64,000 nt of DNA from Roseomonas sp. (GTDB lineage Bacteria > Pseudomonadota > Alphaproteobacteria > Acetobacterales > Acetobacteraceae), in contig JADCFX010000014.1 of assembly GCA_020249285.1 (NCBI GenBank), positions 115,405 through 179,404 of the forward strand. The letters run 5' to 3'. The notes under the pieces were generated by a model that did not search any database, had not been told where the DNA came from, and was given only the letters and a program-made list of their open reading frames with translations. The number at the start of each line of letters is the position of its first letter. The first letter of the stretch is position 1. The translations under genes were made by a program, and so were the position numbers. Shown here in pieces: positions 35,074-46,178 of this stretch.

Positions 35074-37008
35074 TCAGGCAACAACCGCGCCATCAGGCCA
35101 ACGCCAGCTTGTGCCATCGCTGACCGCGAAGCGCTTGTTGGCGGTGCCGTCCGAGACATAAATCATACACCGAGGATAAGTGGCCGCGGGTGGCAAGGTG
35201 GCCACCGTGTAGGTTGGCAATTGCAGCGGTGAACCTGCCTGTACGGCGCCTGTGCCCTTGCCCAGCAAAAGCAAATTCACGTTGGTATCGGCGCCCTGGG
35301 CCGTGATTTGCGGTGGTGCGCTACCGCCTGCGCCATTGATGCGCACGAAATTGACCGGGGTTGCTACCGCATTCACTTCAAGTGCGATATTGCCACGGCT
35401 GTTCAGCCGTACCGGGGCGATGTTCTTGGCCGACAGCGCAAGCGGGATATTGACATCCGCGCCTGTCGCCGAAAGGCCTGGTGTACCACCCGCAGCGCTA
35501 CTCAAAACGGTTACCTGATTGACAGTACCTGCCGGCGTGGTGATGGCCAAGCCGTGAGCACCCAGCGCGCCCCCCATTGAGATATTGCCTGCCGCAATGC
35601 GCATTTGCTCCGTGCCACCAGCGGAAACCGCTATCGTGGCAGCGCCCGGCTGAAATAGCCCGGTATCCTGAGACCCCACCATGGCGCCTGGGCGATCAAC
35701 ACGGCCCGCCGGCGCGGCGGAAGCGACGAAACCATTTGTGCTGGCATTGATAAGCGGTCCGCCATTGCCATTGCCAAGCAGCGGTGGTGTTCCAAGGTAG
35801 ACCTGATTGGGCGTACCGGTCACCACATTGGCAAGATGGATGGCGGCAGAACCATCATTCAGGCGGTTGAAAAATTCGGCGCGAAAGGCAAAGACATCCA
35901 AACGGTTATTGCTGCCATTGACACGAATGGCGTTGCTTTCGGTATCATCAACGCGCAAGTTTCCGATCTGCACGCGCACATTACTGCCATCAATCTGGAT
36001 CCCGGCGGCGCCTGGCAAAGGTATTGATGCGCCGACGTTGATGACTTCCCCTTGGGTCGTGATGTTGGCAATGCGGCCTTCCACATCATTACCATCAATC
36101 CAAACGCCGTATCGCGAAAAATCCGCATAGATATTGCTGCCGTAAAACTTGGTCGTAATGCCGGAAGCGGAGGAGCTGAAGCGCAATGTGGAACGCGCGC
36201 CCAGGACAAAAATATCATCCAGGAAGACGCCATCCACCCTTCGGAACACCAGCGCATCCTGATTGTTCTGCTGCCAGGTAAGGATATTCGTATCATTGGT
36301 CTGGAAGGTCCAGAAGTGCACATGTTCCAGCCGGCAGATATCGTAACACCGATCAACCTCAACCCCGCGGGTGAAGATCTGTCCGCGTAGGCGCTTGATG
36401 CTCATGCGGCCGGAATTGTCGCACCAGATGCCACGATTGACAGCGAGCAAATAAACATTCTCAAAATCCACCGCACCAAGGCAATCCTGCACGCGAAAGA
36501 CGTAATCATAGTCGGTCGGCGCCCAGGTGGCGCTGGGTGAAGCATGATACTGGCGGATGGCGATATCACGCACGATCGAACCGCGAGCCATGGTGCCTGA
36601 GAAAGTGAAGGGCGTGAATCCGGTCTGATCGATCCTGAGCCAGGTTCCATTGCCCTCATTCGGGCCTTCGGTGAAACCCGCACCTTGCAAGATAACCGTA
36701 ACGCCATTGATCACAACGGGGCTCGCAATGCGATAAATGCGTGGGCCAAATTGCAGAATACCGCCGCCCGCAATCTTGAGCGCATTCACCGCCGCCTGAA
36801 TAGCGGGCCCGTCATCAACAACACCATTACCGATGGCGCCATAATCACGCACATGGACAGGCCGATCCGCAAGCAGCCCGCTGCGCAGCTGCGCAAGGCT
36901 CGCACGACGTGTCGCAAGCGTGGCGCCGCTTGTCTGGACGACAGGCAGCATATCGGCATCAGCGGTGCTTGAGGCGCTTTGAAGCGCGCTGATTTTGGTG
37001 TCTGACAT
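35074..37008 (-). CDS. tailspike-like protein with pectate-lyase-type beta-helix
   Basis: This 644-residue protein begins MSDTKISALQSASSTADADM, a phage-style adaptor segment. The pectate-lyase-like beta-helix domain follows with the hallmark VRDYGAIGNGVVDDGPAIQA and repeated turns (FYGSNIYADFSRYGVWIDGN, VRINGSNNRLDVF-like). The C-terminal part has tail-protein repeats (TQGADTNVNLLLLGKGTGAV-like) and ends VSDGTANKRFAVSDGTSWRW. Such proteins bind or cut surface polysaccharide. Its presence without a prophage suggests capture from a phage or use in a tail-derived particle. Confidence 0.82.
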   Translation of the reverse strand: MSDTKISALQSASSTADADMLPVVQTSGATLATRRASLAQLRSGLLADRPVHVRDYGAIGNGVVDDGPAIQAAVNALKIAGGGILQFGPRIYRIASPVVINGVTVILQGAGFTEGPNEGNGTWLRIDQTGFTPFTFSGTMARGSIVRDIAIRQYHASPSATWAPTDYDYVFRVQDCLGAVDFENVYLLAVNRGIWCDNSGRMSIKRLRGQIFTRGVEVDRCYDICRLEHVHFWTFQTNDTNILTWQQNNQDALVFRRVDGVFLDDIFVLGARSTLRFSSSASGITTKFYGSNIYADFSRYGVWIDGNDVEGRIANITTQGEVINVGASIPLPGAAGIQIDGSNVRVQIGNLRVDDTESNAIRVNGSNNRLDVFAFRAEFFNRLNDGSAAIHLANVVTGTPNQVYLGTPPLLGNGNGGPLINASTNGFVASAAPAGRVDRPGAMVGSQDTGLFQPGAATIAVSAGGTEQMRIAAGNISMGGALGAHGLAITTPAGTVNQVTVLSSAAGGTPGLSATGADVNIPLALSAKNIAPVRLNSRGNIALEVNAVATPVNFVRINGAGGSAPPQITAQGADTNVNLLLLGKGTGAVQAGSPLQLPTYTVATLPPAATYPRCMIYVSDGTANKRFAVSDGTSWRWPDGAVVA

Positions 37009-37094
37009 GGTTTACCTTTTCCTGGTTGCGGCCAAGCGCTTCGGATCTACTGACCCAAAGCGTGGCGAGTTCTGGATGTCGGGAATGGGAAGGT

Positions 37095-37745
37095 TCAGAA
37101 CAGCAGCAATTGGCCGCCGTCTTCGAGCAGCAGAATGCCGCTATCTTCGTTCAACAGACGCGGCGGTGTACCGATGGCAAATGGCGCGGAGAGGGAGGAG
37201 TGATTGGTATCCGCCGTATTGCGCGCCAGAATGCGATAGCCACCGCCGGAAGCCTGAGCAGGAAAAAGCGTGCCTGCCCTGCCATTGGTGACCGCCGAGG
37301 ATTGGGTGGCAATGACAGTACCGGCCGCGTTGCGCAGCTGGAAGGTGATATTGGTGATGCTGCCGAGAATGGAGGCGCCAACAGGGATGGAAGCGCCCGG
37401 TTCCACAGCATTGGGCATGGCATCAATGGTGATGGCGCGGGCCTCGGCGCTCACGCTGAGAGTCACGGTGAAGGGCAGATTTGCCGAGCGTTGAATGGTT
37501 GGCGGCGTGCCGAGGGCATCCAGCACCACTGCGGCGCCGGTCAGATTACCTGTGCGGACCGGCAACATGGTGGTCCCATCGGCAGCCTGCACCAGCATGA
37601 TATCACCAACGCGCACCCGGTCAGCGGCGGGCGTGAAATAGCCCGCCGCCTCAGTTTCGGTGCGGGTATCTGTGGTGCGATAATGCCAAAGGGTGAAGCC
37701 ATTCGCGGCGCTGAGCGCCGTGAGGTTGGTCGCGATGAAGGGCAT
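37095..37745 (-). CDS. phage-module hypothetical structural protein
   Basis: This 216-residue protein begins MPFIATNLTALSAANGFTLW with HYRTTDTRTETEAAGYF and VRVGDIMLVQAADGTTMLPV, resembling N-terminal regions of phage tail-associated proteins. A beta-sandwich-like middle (FTVTLSVSAEARAITIDA, ITNITFQLRNAAGTVIATQS) looks Ig-like, and the C-terminus LLNEDSGILLLEDGGQLLLF is a repeat-like strand motif common in tail proteins. It is first in the minus-strand module, 86 bp before the tailspike gene. Function is inferred from this context. Confidence 0.68.
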   Translation of the reverse strand: MPFIATNLTALSAANGFTLWHYRTTDTRTETEAAGYFTPAADRVRVGDIMLVQAADGTTMLPVRTGNLTGAAVVLDALGTPPTIQRSANLPFTVTLSVSAEARAITIDAMPNAVEPGASIPVGASILGSITNITFQLRNAAGTVIATQSSAVTNGRAGTLFPAQASGGGYRILARNTADTNHSSLSAPFAIGTPPRLLNEDSGILLLEDGGQLLLF

Positions 37746-37964
37746 GGGCGCTCCTGATCCGTGCTGCGCAGCAGGGCGAGTGCCCGGCTGGCTGCAAGGT
37801 TGGGGTGAAGGTTCAGGGAGGGGGGAGCTTTGGGCGCAATTCGGCCCTTGATAGGAGTTCAGATAAAGGCATTAAAGCCTATTGTCAAGGAATTTTTATG
37901 GTATTGCAGAATTTTCTCCTCACTCCCAGGGGTTTGTAAAATTCCGCTCCAAGGGCGCCGTTCA

Positions 37965-38162
37965 ATGCGGAGCCGCGCCCATGATCTGTCGCCTGATCGT
38001 CTTGCTTGGCTGTCGCTCCGCATCGCTGCTGCTACCGCGACGCTTGCGGAGCTGATGGAGGGTGGCATTGCCTTTGCGCTGCCTTTTCGCTCGCGCGGTT
38101 TGGCCCGTTTCGCGGGCGGGCGTTGTTTGGCGCCTTGGCTGCTGGGCTGCCGGCAGACATGA
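37965..38162 (+). CDS. possible small protein, unsupported function
   Basis: This is a 65-codon frame (MRSRAHDLSPDRLAWLSLRI and on) with plausible codon-third-position bias and one hydrophobic stretch (AELMEGGIAFALPF). It has no clear ribosome-binding site or recognised family. It lies in the 460-bp gap between the tailspike module and a lipoprotein gene. It may be non-coding. Confidence 0.25.
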   Translation: MRSRAHDLSPDRLAWLSLRIAAATATLAELMEGGIAFALPFRSRGLARFAGGRCLAPWLLGCRQT

Positions 38163-38208
38163 GGCGCCGCCATGTTTCAGCCCTGGCTTTTTGCGCTATC
38201 ATAGCGTC

Positions 38209-38574
38209 ATGCGTGTTTTACCCCTTGCCCTTGCCTTGCTGCTTGCCGCCTGTGCCGAGCGTTGGGAAAAACCCGGCGCGACGGAAGCCGATTCGGATGC
38301 CGCGCAAGCTGCCTGCACCGCCCAGGCGGCCGAGCAAATCAGGCCCGCCATGGTCTGGATGCAGGTCCAGCCGGCCTATTGGGAACCAGGCGAAACCCAT
38401 TGCTGGACCAGCCCCAATGGCGCGACGCGCTGCACCCGCCGCCCGGCACGGCTGCGCCCGCCGATCTATGATTGGGTGGATGTGAATATCCCAATCAGGC
38501 AGGAAGCCCGCGCCAAATGTCTGGCGGAGCAGGGTTTTGCATATAAGGGGCTGCGGCCACTCAGGCTTTTTTGA
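38209..38574 (+). CDS. small Cys-rich lipoprotein, unknown family
   Basis: This 121-residue protein has signal peptide MRVLPLALALLLAAC (lipobox LAAC at 15) and then a compact mature region with four further Cys (AACTAQ, THCWTS, TRCTRR, AKCLAE). A Trp/Pro-rich segment (VQPAYWEPGETHCW) is prominent. It is probably an envelope lipoprotein; the family is not recognised. A copy of the dispersed palindrome begins five bases after its stop. Confidence 0.7.
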   Translation: MRVLPLALALLLAACAERWEKPGATEADSDAAQAACTAQAAEQIRPAMVWMQVQPAYWEPGETHCWTSPNGATRCTRRPARLRPPIYDWVDVNIPIRQEARAKCLAEQGFAYKGLRPLRLF

Positions 38575-38578
38575 GCGC

Positions 38579-38632
38579 GGAGCATTTTCAAGCCAAGTGG
38601 AGGCACTTGGCGGCTCGGAAAATGCGACCAAA
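38579..38632 (+). repeat. dispersed palindromic repeat, copy R2
   Basis: The outer arms GCATTTTC (38582-38589) and GAAAATGC (38618-38625) and the inner arms CCAAGTG (38593-38599) and CACTTGG (38604-38610) pair perfectly. Relative to R1 the outer arms changed G-C to A-T on both sides, a compensatory change. The copy is followed by GCGACCAA and a GGCTTAG stretch also seen after R4. Confidence 0.8.
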
Positions 38633-38643
38633 CAATGGCTTAG

Positions 38644-38679
38644 AGCATATCTGCCGCCGCACTGGGCGGCGGAGATGCT
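38644..38679 (+). terminator. imperfect hairpin before aminotransferase gene
   Basis: AGCATATC...GCCGCC and GGCGGCGG...GATGCT arms form an imperfect long stem directly downstream of repeat R2 and 69 bp before the aminotransferase start. It may be part of a longer repeat unit or a terminator for the lipoprotein gene. Confidence 0.45.
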
Positions 38680-38714
38680 ATAAGCGGGTTGATGCTTCGG
38701 GGGTGCGGGATTAG

Positions 38715-40408
<1,694 letters not shown>

Positions 40409-40440
40409 TCTAACCCTTTTTACAATAGGAATGCTTTTCG

Positions 40441-41643
40441 ATGCCCGCCCTTGCCGAAAGATTGAGCCGCGTTTCCATCTCCGCTTCCGTGATCATGACG
40501 ATCAAGGCGCGGGAATTGGCGGCGCAGGGCATCAAGGTGATCAGCCTAGCCTCTGGCGAGCCCGATTTCCCTTCGCCACCGCATGCGATTGAAGCGGCGC
40601 ATCAGGCGGCTCTCGCGGGCGATACCAAATACCCGCCGCAGGATGGCACCAAGCGGCTCAAGGAAGCGGTGCAGCGGAAATTCAAGCGCGACAATAACCT
40701 TGACTACGCGCTTGATGAGATCATGGTCACCAATGGTGGCAAGCAGAGCATCTTCAACGCCTTCATGGCGACGATTGATCCGGGCGATGAGGTGCTGATC
40801 CCAGCCCCCTTCTGGGTTTCCTATGCCGAAATGGCGAAGGTTGCGGGCGGCGTGCCGGTGACGATCAATTGCCCGCAGAATAATGGCTTCAAGTTGCGGC
40901 CCGAGGATTTGGACGCCGCCATTACGCCCAAGACCAAATGGGTGATGATCAATTTCCCGAATAATCCAACGGGTGCGGCATGTTCGCGCGCCGAAATGCA
41001 GGCGATTGCGGCGGTGCTGATGAAGCACCCTCATGTCTGGGTGATGACCGATGATATGTATGAACACCTGATCTATGATGGGTTTGAATTCTGCACCATT
41101 GCCGATGTGGAGCCGCGCCTGAAGGACCGGACGCTGACGGTGAATGGCGCGTCAAAAACCTATGCCATGACCGGGTGGCGCATTGGTTTCTGCGGCGGAC
41201 CCAAGGCGCTGATCAAGGGCATGATGAACATGCAGGGCCAGGCGACGGCGGGCGTTTCCACCATTTCCCAAGCTGCTGTGGCCGCTGCCTTGGATGGGCC
41301 GCAGGAATTGGTGCGCGAAAGGGCTGAGGAATATCGCCAGCGCCGCGATTTGGTGGTGGAGATGCTGAATGCTGCGCCGGGTATTTCCTGCCACAAGCCG
41401 GAAGGGGCATTTTACGTTTTCCCGAACATTGCCGGCTGCATCGGCAAAACCAGCAAGGGCGGTCGCAAGATCGAAACCGATACGGATTTCGCCATGGCGC
41501 TGTTGGAAGAAAAATATGTCGCGACCGTGCAAGGCACGGCCTATGGCATGTCCCCCTATTTGCGGATTTCCTATGCGACCAATACGGAAAACCTGCGTGA
41601 GGCATGTGGCCGCATCCAGGAATTCTGCCGCGAATTGAGCTGA
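40441..41643 (+). CDS. aspartate aminotransferase, class I fold (copy 2)
   Basis: This 400-residue paralogue of copy 1 has the same length and the same motif order: SGEPDFPSPPHAIEAA, GGKQSIFNAFMATIDPGDE, NFPNNPTGAACSRAEM, VMTDDMYEHLIYDGF and PLP Lys in [19 protein letters not shown]. It differs throughout, so it is an old duplication with possibly different keto-acid or amino-acid preference. It is preceded by a 30-bp gap with an RBS-like AGGAAT and followed by another GNAT gene. Confidence 0.93.
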   Translation: MPALAERLSRVSISASVIMTIKARELAAQGIKVISLASGEPDFPSPPHAIEAAHQAALAGDTKYPPQDGTKRLKEAVQRKFKRDNNLDYALDEIMVTNGGKQSIFNAFMATIDPGDEVLIPAPFWVSYAEMAKVAGGVPVTINCPQNNGFKLRPEDLDAAITPKTKWVMINFPNNPTGAACSRAEMQAIAAVLMKHPHVWVMTDDMYEHLIYDGFEFCTIADVEPRLKDRTLTVNGASKTYAMTGWRIGFCGGPKALIKGMMNMQGQATAGVSTISQAAVAAALDGPQELVRERAEEYRQRRDLVVEMLNAAPGISCHKPEGAFYVFPNIAGCIGKTSKGGRKIETDTDFAMALLEEKYVATVQGTAYGMSPYLRISYATNTENLREACGRIQEFCRELS

Positions 41644-41650
41644 ACGCGCG

Positions 41651-42646
41651 ATGCTGCGCGCGGGGCGCGATTCTGACGCGGCGGGCTTCATAACGCTGAT
41701 CCGCGATTGCTGGGCGGAATATCCGGGCTGCGTTTTTGATCTGGATGGGGAATTGCCGGAACTCCGCGCGCTCGCCAGCTATTTTGCTGCACAAGATGGC
41801 GCGCTGTGGGTGGCCGAAGAAGCGGGCGCGGTGGTCGGCATGGCCGCCGCGCATCCTTTGCCTGGCACGCCGGATTGGGAAATTTGCCGCGTCTATGTTG
41901 CGGCCAGCCAGCGCGGCACGGGCCTAGCCTTGGCGCTGATGGAAGCGGCGGAAGCCCATGCGCGAGAAGCGGGGGCGGAGGTGATCCGGCTTTGGTCCGA
42001 TACACGCTTCACCCGCGCGCATGGATTCTACGCCAAGCTTGGCTATGTGCGGCAGGGGCCGATCCACGTTTGTAATGATCTTTCCAATTCGCTGAATTTT
42101 CCCTTCGTGAAGGCAGCGCGCGGCGTGGTTGTGCAAGCGCTGGATGCCTCGGCCGCCGAACATGCCGAGAGGCCCTTGGCGGATATTCTGGTGGCTTGCG
42201 TTGCCGCCGGCGCTTCAGTTTCCTTCCTGCCGCCGCTGAGTGCTGAGGCAGCGCAGGGTTTCTGGCGGCGCAGCCTTGCCGATATCGCACTTGATCGGAA
42301 AGTCATCTGGGTCGCTTGGGCAGATGGCGTTCTGGTTGGCACCGTGACGCTTGATCTGGCAACGCCCCCCAATCAGCCACACCGCGCAGAAGTGGCGAAG
42401 CTTCTGGTGCATCCGGCAGCGCGGCGGCGCGGCGTGGGACAGGCGCTGATGGCGGCTTTGGAAGCGGAAGCTTTGCGGCGCGGGCGGCGCTTGCTGACAC
42501 TCGACACCCGCGCGGATGATGCTGGAGAGGCTTTGTATCGCGCGCTTGGCTGGCAGGAAGCCGGGCGCATTCCAGGCTTTGCGCTGAATGCGGATGGCAG
42601 CGCCTCGGCCACCGTAATCTTCTACAAGCAGATAGGTGACGCATGA
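41651..42646 (+). CDS. double-GNAT acetyltransferase
   Basis: This 331-residue protein holds two GNAT domains. The N-terminal one (about 1-160) has VCRVYVAASQRGTGLALALM-like CRVYVAASQRGTGLALAL and FYAKLGYVRQGP. The C-terminal one (about 165-331) has VAKLLVHPAARRRGVGQALM and LYRALGWQEAGRIPG. Both acetyl-CoA pyrophosphate loops are present. A single protein with two acetyltransferase folds may have one catalytic and one binding domain. It overlaps the DinB gene by 4 bp. Confidence 0.87.
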   Translation: MLRAGRDSDAAGFITLIRDCWAEYPGCVFDLDGELPELRALASYFAAQDGALWVAEEAGAVVGMAAAHPLPGTPDWEICRVYVAASQRGTGLALALMEAAEAHAREAGAEVIRLWSDTRFTRAHGFYAKLGYVRQGPIHVCNDLSNSLNFPFVKAARGVVVQALDASAAEHAERPLADILVACVAAGASVSFLPPLSAEAAQGFWRRSLADIALDRKVIWVAWADGVLVGTVTLDLATPPNQPHRAEVAKLLVHPAARRRGVGQALMAALEAEALRRGRRLLTLDTRADDAGEALYRALGWQEAGRIPGFALNADGSASATVIFYKQIGDA

Positions 42647-43164
42647 TTTCGGTGGATTGGTGCCGCATGATGGCGGCCTATAACAGCGAAATGAACCGCC
42701 GGCTTTACGCCGCGGCAGATGGGCTGGATGCCAACGCACGGCAAGCAGATGGCGGCGCCTTTTGGGGCAGCATTCAAGGCACGCTCTGCCATTTGGTCTG
42801 GGGCGATGCCACCTGGATGAGCCGCTTTGATGGGTGGGAAAAACCGAGTGTTGGCATGAAGCAAAGCCCCGTGATGATCACGGATTGGGCTGAGTTGAAG
42901 GCGCGCCGTGCTGCCGCCGATGCGAAGATTGAAGCCTGGGCAGCAAGCCTAACGCCCGAACGCCTGGCCGCACCGCTGACCTGGTATTCCGGCATTGCGG
43001 AGCGTGAGGTCAGCATGCCGCTTTGGATCACGGTCGGGCATTTTTTCAATCATCAGACGCATCATCGCGGCCAGGCGCATGCGCTACTGACGCGCGCCGG
43101 GGCGGCCACGGGTGATACGGATTTGCCTTGGGTGCTGGATTTGCCGACGCTTGGGCTTAACTGA
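42643..43164 (+). CDS. DinB/YfiT-type protein
   Basis: This 173-residue four-helix protein of the DinB family has the metal-binding His arrangement GTLCHLVWGDATWM and HFFNHQTHHRGQAHALL. Members bind zinc, iron or nickel and include bacillithiol-like thiol transferases, but most are uncharacterised. It starts at ATGA overlap with the double-GNAT gene. Its last 8 bp overlap the convergent EamA gene. Confidence 0.87.
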   Translation: MISVDWCRMMAAYNSEMNRRLYAAADGLDANARQADGGAFWGSIQGTLCHLVWGDATWMSRFDGWEKPSVGMKQSPVMITDWAELKARRAAADAKIEAWAASLTPERLAAPLTWYSGIAEREVSMPLWITVGHFFNHQTHHRGQAHALLTRAGAATGDTDLPWVLDLPTLGLN

Positions 43165-44041
43165 TTTTCACGGCGGCGCGCCCCGATAGGGCGGCAAGAA
43201 ACGCGCCAAGGCTGATTGCGACCGCGCCAAGCATTTCGAAGATGGTCGGCACTTCGCCCAGGATGAAGAAGGCCAGCAAAAAACTCGCGACAGGCAATAG
43301 CGCAAGACTCATGGCCGTTGCGGGTGCTCCGATCAGCATGGTCGAACGCCCGAGCGAGAAGATGGTCAGGGCGCCCATCAGCACGCCCTGATAAAAGCCT
43401 TGAAACAGCAAATCCGAAGTGGGGATTTGCGCGAGCTTCGACGAATCCCAAAAGAACCAAATAAAGAACGGTAGATAAATCAGCATGGAATAGACGCTGA
43501 GCAAGGCCGCACCCTGCAAGGCGGAAAGCCCGGAACGGCGCATCCGCAGCAGATAGACGGAACCCATCATGCCCGCGCAGACAAACAGGATATCGCCCTT
43601 CCAGTAATCAAGATGGATGCTGGAAATGCTGACCCCGCCGATCGCCAGCGCGCCAAGGGTGATGAAACCAAGCCCCAATTTGCGCAGATTTGAGATCGCC
43701 TCACCCAAAAAATAAAAGCATAGCAGGCTGGTAAACAGCGGCATGAGACCGGTGGAAAGCGTCAAATGCCCAGCCGGGGCAAGGGCGAGACCCTTGGTCG
43801 TCAGCATCGCCAGCGGCGCGCCTTGCAGCAGGGCGAACCAAAGCCCCTCAAGCCAGGCATGGCGCGGCATGGAACCAGCGAGCCGGAGCAGCACCGGCAG
43901 CAGGATCAGCCCGCCAATGCCATAGCGCAGCAGAACAATATCAGCGGGGGTGACCGATTCCGTTACCGCAAGCCGTGTAAAGGCGGGCCAGGCCGACCAG
44001 ACAATGGCAGTGAGCGACGCCCATAAGGTGCCGTGAAGCAT
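43157..44041 (-). CDS. EamA-type (DMT) transporter
   Basis: This 294-residue membrane protein has about ten hydrophobic segments in two EamA repeats (TLWASLTAIVWSAWPAFTRL, LMPLFTSLLCFYFLGEAISN; ILFVCAGMMGSVYLLRMRRS, ATAMSLALLPVASFLLAFFI with FILGEVPTIFEMLGAVAISL). It probably exports a small metabolite such as an amino acid or its derivative. ATG at 44041 begins directly before the first segment; a GTG at 44089 is in frame upstream. Confidence 0.87.
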   Translation of the reverse strand: MLHGTLWASLTAIVWSAWPAFTRLAVTESVTPADIVLLRYGIGGLILLPVLLRLAGSMPRHAWLEGLWFALLQGAPLAMLTTKGLALAPAGHLTLSTGLMPLFTSLLCFYFLGEAISNLRKLGLGFITLGALAIGGVSISSIHLDYWKGDILFVCAGMMGSVYLLRMRRSGLSALQGAALLSVYSMLIYLPFFIWFFWDSSKLAQIPTSDLLFQGFYQGVLMGALTIFSLGRSTMLIGAPATAMSLALLPVASFLLAFFILGEVPTIFEMLGAVAISLGAFLAALSGRAAVKIS

Positions 44042-44132
44042 GGTGCTTGTCTTGGCTTTTGCCGTATCGCTTTGGAAATGGGCGGACACGCGGGCTGCCG
44101 ATCACGCGCAAGGAAGGCCGCAGGGCATGGTC

Positions 44133-46178
44133 TCAGCCCTTCGGCACCCCGGCTAATTCAAGGCCGCGCGCATAGTTTTCGCGGTCTTCTTGCCGGGCCA
44201 GGGGGTAGGTGCGGATGAAATGTTCGATGGTAAAATGCGGCTCCAGGGCAAGCAGTTTTTGGATATAGGGAGCGGCTTCATCGCGCCGACCGAGATGGCC
44301 TATTGCGGCGAGGAGGGGCTTGTAGCCATTGGAGAAATCGGGATTTTCACGCACGAAACGTCGGCCGTGTCGGTAAGCTTGTTCGTAATCCCGCGCGATG
44401 ACATGGGCTGTGGTGAAAACCCCATCCCAGACGTGTGTGTTCGGATTTGAAGGCGCTAGATTCTGATACCGTTCCAGATGCTTGAGCGCCATGTCAGGCT
44501 GACCGATATAACAATATGTCGCCGCGCTGATCGCCCAGATCACTGCCACATTGGGATTGAGGCGGATAGCAACACTAAAATAATGCAGCGCAGACTCGAA
44601 ATCTTTTTCAAGAAAGGAGCATATATGGCCACAAACGGCATGCGCCTCAGCACTTTCAGGATCGCTTTTGATGGCACCAAAAGCCAGTTCCTGAGCCTTC
44701 CTGATGCTTGCTGCCGGGTCTGCCGACCAACCTTGACCTATGTGGAAGATATACCAAAAAGCGCTCCAGGCGGCTGCTTTGGCATTCTCAGGTTCCAGGC
44801 GAAGGGCTTCAGCGAGCAACTCACCGGCTTTTTCAAATGGCGCCTGCCGCATTGATGCAAGCATTGGAATGGCTTGCACAACGAGCCTGGTCGCGCTTGA
44901 CCAACGCGAGGTAGATTGCTGACCCTCAATGAACAATATTGCTGGATCAATGCGCGCCACTACTGGGGCCACAACACGATCATGGAGTTGATCCATCATA
45001 TGGGTGGCAAGCTCGAAACGGTCACTCCACACCGGCCGAATATCATGCCCAATATCCATTAGCCGGATACTGATGCTAATCTTGTCTGCGCCGCTGATCA
45101 GATTGCCTTCCACCGCGTAATGCCAGCCCTTGGCGCGCAGGAAAGCTTCATCCCATTGCGCCAATTGCGGTTGAGGGGTGAGCGCGGACACAACATCAAA
45201 CCAACGAAACCGCGCGAGTGCTGAGGCAATTTCCTGACTTAGTGAAAAAGCCAGTTGCGTATTCTCCTCACCGGTAACCTGAAAGGGAATCACCCCAATG
45301 CGCAATCGGGACGCGATTTGCGCCGGTGCAGCAGCGATGAAGCGGGGTTCAGCACGGTTTGGGGAACCAAGGTCTGGTTCAGATTGCCGCGCAGTCGCCG
45401 ACCGCAGCCTATCGTAAAGCGCCCTGGATTCGGCTGAAGGTTCCACCTCCAACCTGCTGCGCATGGCCATGCGGCAGCGCTCAAATTCGCGCAGCGCCTG
45501 GGCCTTTTCGCCAAGATCAGCAAGCGCCGTCATCAGGATCCGGCTGGCCCCTTCATGTGTCGGGTCGCAGGCAATGATGCGGCGCGCGAGGCCCGCACGC
45601 CTCTCGGCGGGAACATCGCCTTTCGCGATCTGGTGCAGTTCTTCGTCAAAAACCCCGGTGATTTCAGTCGCGAAGCGCGCGCGTTCCATCAGCAGCCATT
45701 CGTCAAAGGCTTCCGATATCCCACTCAAATCTTCCAGCAATTCCCCTTCGCAAAGGGCAGCCAAATCGGTCCTGAGAAGGTTAGCGGGGTGCGGGCCGGC
45801 CAGAATGGCGGCGCTATCAACCCAGCAGACCCGCTGGTTAAGCCGCACCATCTCGGCATCGGTTTCAAGAATTTCATCCGCCAGTGGCCCGAAGGCCAGC
45901 AACAACTCCCGCAGGGATTGCCTGAGGCTCGCGCGGGCTTGATGGTCGGGTACCCGGTCCCAGAGCAGAGAGGCTATCTTGGCCCTTGGCACCCGCTGCC
46001 CGGCATGCAGGCAAAGATAACCCAAAATGGCGCGGGCCTTGCGGCCGCGGGGCACCAAATCCTCTCCAAGGTAGCTGATGGCACGCAGCGCGCCGAGAAG
46101 ATGGATGCGAACAACCGCCTGGCGGGCGCCGACATCCAGCGCCACAAGGTTGTTCTGATTGGCATTCTGTCGCGCCAA
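44133..46178 (-). CDS. SARP-like transcriptional regulator with BTAD and TPR domains
   Basis: This 681-residue regulator has an OmpR-type winged helix at about residues 23-110 (VRIHLLGALRAISYLGEDLV, RGRKARAILGYLCLHAGQRV, IASLLWDRVPDHQARASLRQ) and a BTAD helical domain to about 265 (RRIIACDPTHEGASRILMTA). A FlgO/TolB-like middle follows (RIGVIPFQVTGEENTQLAFS), and then TPR-type repeats to the end (AHAVCGHICSFLEKDFESAL, IRLNPNVAVIWAISAATYCY). The TTG start at 46178 follows GGGGGTGAGG; no in-frame ATG fits. It is divergent from the repeat-peptide gene, so it probably controls that locus. The signal it senses is unknown. Confidence 0.85.
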   Translation of the reverse strand: MARQNANQNNLVALDVGARQAVVRIHLLGALRAISYLGEDLVPRGRKARAILGYLCLHAGQRVPRAKIASLLWDRVPDHQARASLRQSLRELLLAFGPLADEILETDAEMVRLNQRVCWVDSAAILAGPHPANLLRTDLAALCEGELLEDLSGISEAFDEWLLMERARFATEITGVFDEELHQIAKGDVPAERRAGLARRIIACDPTHEGASRILMTALADLGEKAQALREFERCRMAMRSRLEVEPSAESRALYDRLRSATARQSEPDLGSPNRAEPRFIAAAPAQIASRLRIGVIPFQVTGEENTQLAFSLSQEIASALARFRWFDVVSALTPQPQLAQWDEAFLRAKGWHYAVEGNLISGADKISISIRLMDIGHDIRPVWSDRFELATHMMDQLHDRVVAPVVARIDPAILFIEGQQSTSRWSSATRLVVQAIPMLASMRQAPFEKAGELLAEALRLEPENAKAAAWSAFWYIFHIGQGWSADPAASIRKAQELAFGAIKSDPESAEAHAVCGHICSFLEKDFESALHYFSVAIRLNPNVAVIWAISAATYCYIGQPDMALKHLERYQNLAPSNPNTHVWDGVFTTAHVIARDYEQAYRHGRRFVRENPDFSNGYKPLLAAIGHLGRRDEAAPYIQKLLALEPHFTIEHFIRTYPLARQEDRENYARGLELAGVPKG

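Noticed and set aside
37830..38162. 110-residue upstream-extended frame before the lipoprotein
   Set aside because: The N-terminal part has no supporting start or coding signal; only the 65-codon tail is listed, at low confidence.
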